A stretch of 11,694 nucleotides of DNA. It comes from Treponema sp. (GTDB lineage Bacteria > Spirochaetota > Spirochaetia > Treponematales > Breznakiellaceae). Under the pieces are notes generated by a model, which did no database searches, was not told the origin of the DNA, and saw only the letters and a program-made list of their open reading frames with translations. This document shows, one piece after another, positions 5,861 through 11,694 of the stretch. A program made the position numbers and the translations under genes. Positions within the stretch are counted from its first letter, which is position 1. Every line of letters starts with the position of its first letter. Location: the NCBI GenBank assembly GCA_031256115.1, contig JAIRRF010000172.1, positions 1 through 11,694 on the forward strand, given 5' to 3'.

Positions 5861-7236
5861 TTTTCGGCGATAAAATCCAGATCCCCCGTAACAAGGTAAT
5901 AAAAAACCACCGACCAGGCAATGTCGCCGTTAATATGATATTGGGCGGAACCGGCGGGAAAAAATCCCGAACATTCCCTGCCCATAATTGTCCGCCATGG
6001 AAAGAGCGCCCCTTCTTTATGTCCCATCAACAAAGCATTTTTCCGGGCTTCTTCCAGAATGGAATAACGGAACCCAATAAGACTCCGGGCAATAAGAGGA
6101 TTAGTCAGGATAAAAAAGGGTTCGATATACATTTCGGTGTCCCAAAAATAATGTCCCTCATATCCTTCCCCGCTTAAACCTTTGGCGGCAATTCCATAAC
6201 CGTCTTTTCCGGCGGATTGAACAAGCTGAAACATATTGTACTGCACTGCCTGTTGCAGGTCCTCATCTCCTTCAATCTCAAGCAGCGCATCGTCCCAATA
6301 GGCATCAAGATATTCCTTTTGTTCCCGGTACAGAACTGGAAGTTCCGTTGTTATGACTGTCGCAAGTTCCTTTTCGGCCTGGTACCTATAATCACCATGC
6401 CGGATACTGTCGGTAAAGACCGAATATTTACACAGGGTAATACTTTCGTTTTCCCTGATGTCAGTATTAATATTACAGACTGCGGTATTGCCGGTCAGGA
6501 TGGTTTGTATATCCCCACCGGAACGGGCTGCAGGAGAAAGAATGGATCCGCCCAATAACCGGTGATCTACCGCGCTGCAAACTTGCAGTTTGGACTTTAT
6601 GGTCCCGGCGGTGATAAACGATGCATTTTCCTTTAGTTCCGCCCGGATTATTTTAAGACGGCACAACGCTTCTCTTGCTACACGAGGATCGTTTGGATCA
6701 CTGAAATTCTCCACATCTCCCTTATGACATGATACAAAGCGGACAGGGCCGGAAAAATTCAGGGCCTTTACGGAATAGCTAATCAAAAAAAGAGAAGGCC
6801 TGGCAAATGAAGCGATTCTGCGTATGCGGATTTCCGCTTCTTTTCCGCCGGGGGATACCCAATGCACAAATCGCTCCGAATAGCCTTCGGCCATATCCAG
6901 GCTGCGGCGGCTCTCCGGAACTGTGCCTTTCCACATGCAAAATTCTTCTTCTTCAAAAAATAAGCGTATCCCCTGGGTATCCGCAACATTCAGCATGACC
7001 TGCTTTTCTTCCGCAAGGCCGTAAAGCTTTTCCGCCTGGGCCATTGGGATAAAATCGTAGAAACCGTTGATATAGGTACCACGGATACTTGGGAATCCCC
7101 CGGGATATCCTTCTTCAAAACAAGAACGTATACCGATATAACCATTGGCATTGTGAAAGAGGGTTTCATAGAGTAACAGATCGGCGGAGGCAGTTTTTAA
7201 ATTCCGAACTTCATAAACGAGGCTTTTTCCCTTCAC
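5785..7236 (-). CDS. 5' part of GH65 alpha-glycoside phosphorylase (before frameshift)
   Basis: Residues 1-459 are true GH65 sequence; the last 24 are out of frame. The N-terminal beta-sandwich region shows YETLFHNANGYIGIR and GTYINGFYD, hallmarks of the family. The barrel begins with GYEGHYFWDTEMYIEPFF, ALFPWRT and YHINGDIAWSVVFYYLVTGD. The truncated product lacks the catalytic Glu and phosphate-binding parts, so it should be inactive alone. The start is taken as GTG at 7236, 18 bases after the stop of the permease gene; an in-frame TGA lies just upstream and no nearby ATG exists. The binding site is weak, so coupling to the permease is likely. GH65 inverting phosphorylases act on maltose, trehalose, kojibiose, nigerose and related sugars; I cannot assign which one here. 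Together with the downstream part it forms a GH65-beta-phosphoglucomutase fusion at the end of the importer operon. Confidence 0.88.
   Translation of the reverse strand: MKGKSLVYEVRNLKTASADLLLYETLFHNANGYIGIRSCFEEGYPGGFPSIRGTYINGFYDFIPMAQAEKLYGLAEEKQVMLNVADTQGIRLFFEEEEFCMWKGTVPESRRSLDMAEGYSERFVHWVSPGGKEAEIRIRRIASFARPSLFLISYSVKALNFSGPVRFVSCHKGDVENFSDPNDPRVAREALCRLKIIRAELKENASFITAGTIKSKLQVCSAVDHRLLGGSILSPAARSGGDIQTILTGNTAVCNINTDIRENESITLCKYSVFTDSIRHGDYRYQAEKELATVITTELPVLYREQKEYLDAYWDDALLEIEGDEDLQQAVQYNMFQLVQSAGKDGYGIAAKGLSGEGYEGHYFWDTEMYIEPFFILTNPLIARSLIGFRYSILEEARKNALLMGHKEGALFPWRTIMGRECSGFFPAGSAQYHINGDIAWSVVFYYLVTGDLDFIAEKVRNLFLNAPGFGLTRVIFTRGNSG
5857..5862 (-). other. One-base frameshift splitting the GH65-mutase gene
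   Basis: The upstream frame reads GAA AAG GTG CGG and then ends at 5785 after 24 unrelated residues. Adding one G to the GG run (plus-strand 5858-5860, cc before tttt) gives EKGAELVFECARLWIDAGNF, which is normal GH65 sequence leading into the catalytic motif. The gene is therefore missing one base in a short run, either in the genome or through a sequencing error. Confidence 0.85.
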
Positions 7237-7254
7237 CTGACAGTTCTCAAGACA

Positions 7255-8124
7255 TTAACCTTTTACAGCGCCGTCCACAATACCTTTAATAATATGCTTT
7301 TGCAGAATCAGGAACAGGATAATAACCGGCGCCATTGTCATTAATGTTGCAGTAAGAATTAAATCCCATCTTCTTACAAAGGAACCGACAAAACCTGCCA
7401 CAGCCAGCGGCAGGGTCCGCACCGTTTGACCCGCACCAAGCACTAATAAGGGCAGAAGAAAATCATTCCAGATCCAAATACTGTTTAAAATAATTATGGT
7501 AACGGTGATTGGGGTGAGTATGGGAAAAACAATTTTAAAAAAGGTAGCCGGTTTTGAGCAGCCGTCAATGGTGGCAGCTTCTTCAAGCTCAAGCGGAACC
7601 GATTTTATAAAGCCGTGGAAAAGGAATACCGAAAGAGATGATCCAAAACCAAGATATGCAAGAATAATTCCCGGATAATTCTGCAGTATCCGGAAAGGTG
7701 TCTGGAACAAACCAAGTTTAACTTCAAGAAGATGGAACCAACCGATTAACGGAAACATTACTACCTGAAAAGGAATTACCATGGCCGCCACAAATACCAT
7801 AAATACTATATTGGACAGTTTTGTTTTGGTCCGTACAAGAACCCAGCCTGCCATGGAAGAGATTAGCACAAGAAGGCCGACAGAACTAACTGTTATTATT
7901 AACGAGGAAATAAATGATGATACATAGCGGACATTGGGACTTTCAAGTATTGCTTTGATGTTGGCTATGAGCTGCGAAGGATTTTTGGGAAAAGCCAACG
8001 GATCCATAATAATGGTAAGAGTCGGTTTTGAAGAATTTATTATTACTATCGCGAACGGTAGCATATACAGCAGAAAAAGTAAAATTGCGACGATTTCAAG
8101 AATGCTAATTTTTCTGTTCATCAC
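7255..8124 (-). CDS. Sugar ABC importer permease, MalG-like (CUT1)
   Basis: A 289-residue inner-membrane permease with six hydrophobic segments (about 10-31, 69-95, 104-130, 150-172, 203-225, 255-276). The cytoplasmic EAA loop that docks the ATPase reads EEAATIDGC...FFKIVFPI at about 181-202. The C-terminal end IIKGIVDGAVKG matches the MalG type. It pairs with the MalF-like permease upstream to form the channel. Two starts are possible: GTG at 8124, which makes a 4-base GTGA overlap with the upstream stop and lies eight bases after GGGAG, or ATG at 8121; I favour the GTG for spacing. Either way translation is coupled. No ATPase gene follows, so the transporter must borrow one encoded elsewhere. 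The substrate is inferred to be an alpha-glucoside from the neighbouring GH31 and GH65 genes. Confidence 0.93.
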   Translation of the reverse strand: MMNRKISILEIVAILLFLLYMLPFAIVIINSSKPTLTIIMDPLAFPKNPSQLIANIKAILESPNVRYVSSFISSLIITVSSVGLLVLISSMAGWVLVRTKTKLSNIVFMVFVAAMVIPFQVVMFPLIGWFHLLEVKLGLFQTPFRILQNYPGIILAYLGFGSSLSVFLFHGFIKSVPLELEEAATIDGCSKPATFFKIVFPILTPITVTIIILNSIWIWNDFLLPLLVLGAGQTVRTLPLAVAGFVGSFVRRWDLILTATLMTMAPVIILFLILQKHIIKGIVDGAVKG

Positions 8125-9044
8125 ATTTCTATCTCCCTCTTTTTATTGACCCATACCTGAATAAGAGAAATTACAGTTATAACAATAAAGAAAATTACCG
8201 CTTTGGCCTGTCCCTGGGCCAATTGACGGAACGAAAATGCTGTTTGATAAATGTTTAATGCCAAAAATTCATTGGTCATAATTGCCTTGCCCATAAACAT
8301 ACCGGAAGGACCGCCGGCGGTAAGGGCAAAGTTTACATCAAACTGTTTAAAAGAGTTGACAAGGGTAAGGAACATTGAAACCGTAAAAGCCGGTGCAACC
8401 AATGGGAACACTATGTGCCTGAGACGCTGCCTGTAGTTGGCACCGTCTATTTGAGCGGCTTCCAAAAGTGTATCGGGAATCCCCTGTATTGCCGCCACAT
8501 AGATCATCATAATATAACCGGCATATTGCCAGGTTCCGACAATAACTATTGCCAGAAGCGCCAAATACCGGTCTGCCAGGAATTGGTGTTCTTTTAGCCA
8601 GGAAAAGTTTATCATACCGCCGAAAGCCGGTATGGCATTGTTAAAAATAAACTGCCAAATATAGCCCAGAATAAGCCCGCCAATAAGGTTCGGCAGAAAA
8701 AACCCTGCCCGGTATATTCCCTTAAATTTTAATTTGCTTGTTACCAAAAGGGCCATAAAAAAAGCGCAAACATTCAATACAATGATGTTTAATATGGCAT
8801 AGGCAACCGTAACCAAAAATGAATTAAGGAAGGTAATATCTGACATTACAGCCCGGTAATTTTGTATGCCTACCCATTTTACCTCTGTGCCGGTAATGGC
8901 GTTCCAGTTAGTAAACGAATAGTATACCCCCATGAAGAACGGAATGACGATGACCATTAAAAAAGCAAAGGCTGCCGGGAATAAAAATAAAAAAAACAGA
9001 AGATTATTTTGCTGTTTGCCGCTTTTATATATTGCCCTGCCCAT
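8121..9044 (-). CDS. Sugar ABC importer permease, MalF/UgpA-like (CUT1)
   Basis: A 307-residue inner-membrane permease of the short MalF type. Hydrophobic segments lie at about 13-40, 75-103, 111-135, 158-185, 208-230 and 275-298. The EAA loop is LLEAAQIDGANYRQRLRHIVFPL, about 193-215 (Glu195, Gly201), the ATPase contact. YYSFTNWNAI near 41-50 and ALTAGGPSG near 240-248 are also typical of the family. The start is ATG at 9044, with AGGAGG at 9049-9054 four bases upstream. It lies 120 bases after the solute-binding protein gene, a gap that holds a potential stem-loop, and overlaps the next permease gene at its stop. Sugar specificity cannot be read from the permease. Confidence 0.93.
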   Translation of the reverse strand: MGRAIYKSGKQQNNLLFFLFLFPAAFAFLMVIVIPFFMGVYYSFTNWNAITGTEVKWVGIQNYRAVMSDITFLNSFLVTVAYAILNIIVLNVCAFFMALLVTSKLKFKGIYRAGFFLPNLIGGLILGYIWQFIFNNAIPAFGGMINFSWLKEHQFLADRYLALLAIVIVGTWQYAGYIMMIYVAAIQGIPDTLLEAAQIDGANYRQRLRHIVFPLVAPAFTVSMFLTLVNSFKQFDVNFALTAGGPSGMFMGKAIMTNEFLALNIYQTAFSFRQLAQGQAKAVIFFIVITVISLIQVWVNKKREIEM

Positions 9045-9065
9045 GCCGCCTCCTATGGGTAGTAA

Positions 9066-9161
9066 ATAGTTATTAGTGGTTAGAATTGCTGTTCGAAAGT
9101 TTCATGTTTGCAGCCTGCTTTATTTTAAACAGCCATCTAACCACTACCAACTAACAACTAT
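9066..9161. repeat. Imperfect inverted repeat between binding protein and permease genes
   Basis: Arm tagtggttaga (9074-9084) is the exact complement of tctaaccacta (9136-9146). Further out atagtt (9066-9071) pairs with aactat (9156-9161), with unequal spacers. Further in gctgtt (9088-9093) pairs with aacagc (9128-9133). The structure fills most of the 120-base gap. In E. coli a REP hairpin between malE and malF protects the upstream message, so a similar role in raising binding protein output is possible. Confidence 0.6.
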
Positions 9162-9164
9162 CCA

Positions 9165-10439
9165 TTATTTAAGCTTGGCAACTGCCTCGGTAAACAGCCT
9201 TACAAAGCCCTGGGTATTTATTTCCCCCGCGGCCATCTGATGGAATACCGGCCCCATAATATCCATACCAAAACCGGCAGGCATTTCATTCTGCTGCCAG
9301 GCGTAGATCTTACCTTTACCGGCCCATTCCTGGACAGCCCGCGATAATTGTCCTGCGGGACTCAATGTAACGGATTTAAATGCCGGAACCATTCCTGCCT
9401 TATTTACCATATAATCATGGCCTTCACTGGTACTGGCCATAGCTGCAAGGAATTTTTTGGCTTCCTCTACATTTGGGGCTTTTGGATTCACAAGATACCA
9501 TGAAGGTGCTCCGACAAAAATAGCGTCTGTATTTTTATCAAGAAATGCATGGGGGACATAGCCCATCTCCATGGTTACGCCCAATTCCTTAAAAGTCGGA
9601 TCTGTCCAGTTGCCCTGGTGGATAAACACGGTTTTGCCAACGGCGAAATCACCTAACTGCTGGTCGTAGCCGCCGGTAAGCAGGGTGTTCCTGATAGCAT
9701 ACTGGAACAGCAAATTATAATACTCGGCAAATTTGGTTAAACGGGCATTATCAACTTCACCCCGGTTCAGCATGTCGATATATAAGGTGGAATCGTTGTA
9801 AGGCAGATCAAGAGTAAGGTAGGCATTCATTCCATGGAGTCCGGTTACCCAGGTCATGCCGGGGCCTGCTGCCATTGAAACAACGCCGTCAATGCCAAGC
9901 TGGGCTTTCATGGAGTCGATTTTCTCAAATGCGGCCCTGATGGCTGCAACATTTGTCAGTGTATTGGGATCTACCCCTGCCTGGGCAAGAAGCGCTTTAT
10001 TATAACCAAGGCCCCAGCCTTCAATTGCTACAGGAAAACCGATAACTTTACCATCCGCCGGGTCATGATACGCCACATCAGTGTCTCTTACCCAGGGTTC
10101 GCCGGAAAGATCGGCGATTCTACCTGACCCTTTGGCATCATCGTATCCGGCCTTGCCTTCAATAACAAAGATTTCAGGCTCCGTACCGGAATTGAACATG
10201 GCTGCGATGTTCGGAGCATAGGGAGTCTCTCCGCCGAAGCTTATTATGTTGACCTTTATGCCGGTCTGCCCTTCGTAAATTGCAGCATATTCTTTCAGGG
10301 CTGCGTCAATTTCAATTTTGTTGCTAACCAGGGTAATTTCTTTACCGGAAGCTCCACCGGATTTTCCGCCTGAACAAGAAACAAACCCGATTATAAGCAA
10401 CAACATAACCGTTATGCTTAATAACAGCATTCTCTTCAT
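9165..10439 (-). CDS. Sugar ABC importer solute-binding lipoprotein (MalE-like)
   Basis: A 424-residue extracytoplasmic solute-binding protein of family 1. The N-terminus MKRMLLLS, a hydrophobic stretch and FVSC-SGG form a lipoprotein signal peptide with Cys22 as the lipidated residue. FVSC is a loose lipobox of the spirochaete kind rather than the strict LxGC form. A Ser/Gly-rich tether (23-32) leads to the two-lobed domain. Typical features are a segment around GTEPEIFVIEG near 84-94, GFPVAIEGWGLGYNKALLAQAGVDP near 133-157 and a SWYLVNPKAP...EEAKKFLAAM stretch. It captures sugar at the outer face of the inner membrane for the two permeases that follow. The start is ATG at 10439, with AGGAGG at 10448-10453 eight bases upstream, and a clear promoter precedes it. 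The ligand is not deducible; an alpha-glucoside is inferred from neighbouring enzymes. Confidence 0.92.
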   Translation of the reverse strand: MKRMLLLSITVMLLLIIGFVSCSGGKSGGASGKEITLVSNKIEIDAALKEYAAIYEGQTGIKVNIISFGGETPYAPNIAAMFNSGTEPEIFVIEGKAGYDDAKGSGRIADLSGEPWVRDTDVAYHDPADGKVIGFPVAIEGWGLGYNKALLAQAGVDPNTLTNVAAIRAAFEKIDSMKAQLGIDGVVSMAAGPGMTWVTGLHGMNAYLTLDLPYNDSTLYIDMLNRGEVDNARLTKFAEYYNLLFQYAIRNTLLTGGYDQQLGDFAVGKTVFIHQGNWTDPTFKELGVTMEMGYVPHAFLDKNTDAIFVGAPSWYLVNPKAPNVEEAKKFLAAMASTSEGHDYMVNKAGMVPAFKSVTLSPAGQLSRAVQEWAGKGKIYAWQQNEMPAGFGMDIMGPVFHQMAAGEINTQGFVRLFTEAVAKLK

Positions 10440-10471
10440 TAATTTTTCCTCCTGATTTTGTGGATATCTAT

Positions 10472-10499
10472 ATTATAACATAGTATCAGGAATTATCAA
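10472..10499 (-). promoter_or_regulatory. Strong sigma-70-type promoter of the importer operon
   Basis: On the minus strand TTGATA (10494-10499) is followed after 16 bases by TATAAT (10472-10477), preceded by TG to make an extended -10. The -35 box lies in the last codons of the GH31 gene. Transcription should start near 10465, giving an untranslated leader of about 25 bases. A loose palindrome around the -10 box (gatactat ... atagatatc) could be an operator, but it is weak. Confidence 0.7.
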
Positions 10500-11694
10500 T
10501 GCAGGCGCAGAGAATCTCAGAAATGCCGGAATAAATTGCATCTGACAAATCCAGTGAATGTAAAGCAGCCATATATGAAACTGGGGAACTGTTGATTTTT
10601 AACAGATCAAATACACGGCTTTTAGTGTCGTATTCAATCCAGGCTTTATCAAGAAAATCAAAGAGCATTTGCATTGTATCGTTTTGTGCCAGTCCGGCCT
10701 TCTTAAATTCTATGCGGATTTCGGTATTTACCGGTGTCGAAGGAATAGAAAGAGATAAGCGGTTTAAACTTTTGTCATAAACCGGCAGGACCGGGATTTG
10801 CCGGTCTCCTGCGTTGACGTACAGGGCAGTTTCTGCAAAACCCCAGAAACGCAGGGTCCAGCTTCTGGCAGCAGGGATCGCTGCAAGATTTCCCTGAGCC
10901 GGGGAAATAATAAATTGGCCATTCTCCCAGTCCAGACTAAAGAGTGTTTCGGCCCAATTTTCATCAGAATCATCCGGCTTGCCGTCTCCTGGGTCTTCCC
11001 AAAGCCGGAGACTGCCCTCAGCTCCGGCAAACACAAACAGTTCCAGCGCCATCGGGTTTTCTACCGAATTGGCAGTTGTTTCTGCCAAAGGAACAATGCC
11101 TCCGGCCTTTGCCAGCACCGGCATTGTTTCCAATCCACGCCAGAGCTGCAACAGGCGTCCACCCGAATAGATCCGCCCGTTAAAGAAATCAATCCAAATA
11201 CCCGGGGGAAGCCAGGCTTTAAATCCCGCTTTCCGGGTTTCACAGTTTGAAGAAACGGTCAGGGGGCAACAGAGCAATTCAGAGCCAAAGTAGTATTCAT
11301 TGGGAACCCGGTAAGCTTCATCGTTTTCCGGTTCGGCGTAATATAAAGGCTGGACAAGGGATTCTCCATCGCGGCTTGCCCTGCGGTTCATCGAATAGAG
11401 GTAGGGAATAAGGCGGTGTCTGAGTCTTAAAAACTCTGCCATAATTCCGCAAACTGTTGTGCTGTAGTGCCAGGGTTCCTTACCATTAAACAAGCTTGAG
11501 GTGCTGTGTAGCCGGTTAATGGGCGAAAAAACACCGAATTGAATCCAACGTACAGCCAACTCTTCATCATGGACACCTTTCATATGCCCGCCGATGTCGT
11601 GGCTCCACCAGCCATAACCGGCATTGGAAGCTGTTGCAGTAAAGTATGGCTGAAAATCCAGGGAAGCCCAGCTAATGACAGTATCCCCGGAAAA
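10486..11694 (-). CDS. GH31 alpha-glucosidase-type hydrolase, 5' end off window
   Basis: The last 402 residues are visible and the frame is open to the window edge. The region begins FSGDTVISWASL, where the Asp of SGDT aligns with the GH31 acid/base; the nucleophile motif is upstream of the window. Then come NAGYGWWSHDIGGHMKG, GVFSPINRLHS and RHRLIPYLYS, all typical of the GH31 barrel end. C-terminal beta domains follow, including LRLWEDPGDG as in the DUF5110-type domain. About 65 residues beyond the beta domains form a probable helical tail (MLFDFLDKAWIEYD onwards). The sequence is closer to bacterial alpha-glucosidases than to YicI-type alpha-xylosidases, but linkage preference is unknown. 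Retaining hydrolysis of alpha-glucosides would provide free glucose beside the phosphorolytic GH65 route. The stop is 46 bases before the binding-protein gene, whose promoter begins inside this gene's end. Confidence 0.92.
   Translation of the reverse strand, partial: FSGDTVISWASLDFQPYFTATASNAGYGWWSHDIGGHMKGVHDEELAVRWIQFGVFSPINRLHSTSSLFNGKEPWHYSTTVCGIMAEFLRLRHRLIPYLYSMNRRASRDGESLVQPLYYAEPENDEAYRVPNEYYFGSELLCCPLTVSSNCETRKAGFKAWLPPGIWIDFFNGRIYSGGRLLQLWRGLETMPVLAKAGGIVPLAETTANSVENPMALELFVFAGAEGSLRLWEDPGDGKPDDSDENWAETLFSLDWENGQFIISPAQGNLAAIPAARSWTLRFWGFAETALYVNAGDRQIPVLPVYDKSLNRLSLSIPSTPVNTEIRIEFKKAGLAQNDTMQMLFDFLDKAWIEYDTKSRVFDLLKINSSPVSYMAALHSLDLSDAIYSGISEILCACIDNS

Noticed and set aside
5855..5870. 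Programmed -1 ribosomal frameshift
   Set aside because: A -1 slip would restore the frame, but the sequence C GAA AAG does not fit the X XXY YYZ slippery pattern, and GH65 enzymes are not known to use recoding. A lost base is simpler.
4280..7236. Two independent genes, one GH65-like and one phosphoglucomutase-like
   Set aside because: The frames join exactly within one conserved GH65 barrel, and the second has no start codon with a binding site at the junction. TTG at 5638 lies in the middle of the barrel.
10798..11250. A 150-codon open frame on the plus strand
   Set aside because: It is antisense to the GH31 gene, which has recognisable conserved motifs across the same stretch; the plus frame shows none.

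Overview
The window looks like a chromosomal piece of a spirochaete, most likely a free-living or gut Treponema relative. The reasons are a spirochaete-type lipobox on the solute-binding protein, a complete bias of genes to one strand, AGGAGG-type ribosome binding sites, and AT-rich palindromic repeats between operons. The genus is an inference from overall look; no marker gene is present. Every gene I can support is on the minus strand, so transcription runs from high to low coordinates.

Carbohydrate block (about 11694 down to 4280). It opens with the 3' part of a GH31 alpha-glucosidase-type hydrolase. Next comes a CUT1-family sugar ABC importer: a lipoprotein solute-binding protein and two permeases, without an ATPase gene. 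The block ends with a fusion of a GH65 glycoside phosphorylase and a beta-phosphoglucomutase. A strong sigma-70-like promoter lies in the last codons of GH31 and the short gap before the binding protein. The logic is that an alpha-glucoside is imported. GH65 phosphorolyses it to beta-glucose-1-phosphate, the fused mutase converts this to glucose-6-phosphate, and GH31 can hydrolyse other alpha-linked ends. As sequenced, the fusion gene is broken by a one-base frameshift at about 5858-5862, just before the catalytic GPDEY motif of GH65.

Intergenic block (4279-3919). These 361 bases are dominated by six inverted repeats. The first follows the fusion gene's stop codon within four bases. Two of the six share a 16-base core in opposite orientation. 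The region probably terminates the sugar operon and looks like a small cluster of REP-like palindromes.

Exporter block (3918 down to 1). An uncharacterised soluble 269-residue protein is followed, with a 4-base overlap, by an ABC exporter half-transporter. That gene overlaps by 8 bases a second half-transporter, which starts at TTG and runs off the window. The pair looks like an asymmetric heterodimeric exporter of the BmrC/BmrD or TM287/TM288 type. The complete subunit has Asp in place of the Walker B catalytic Glu, and the partial one has a roughly 120-residue extracytoplasmic insert between its first two membrane helices.

I found no mobile element, tRNA, rRNA or CRISPR array. I see no clearly new system. 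The best leads are the frameshifted fusion enzyme, the palindrome cluster, and the unknown protein tied to the heterodimeric exporter.
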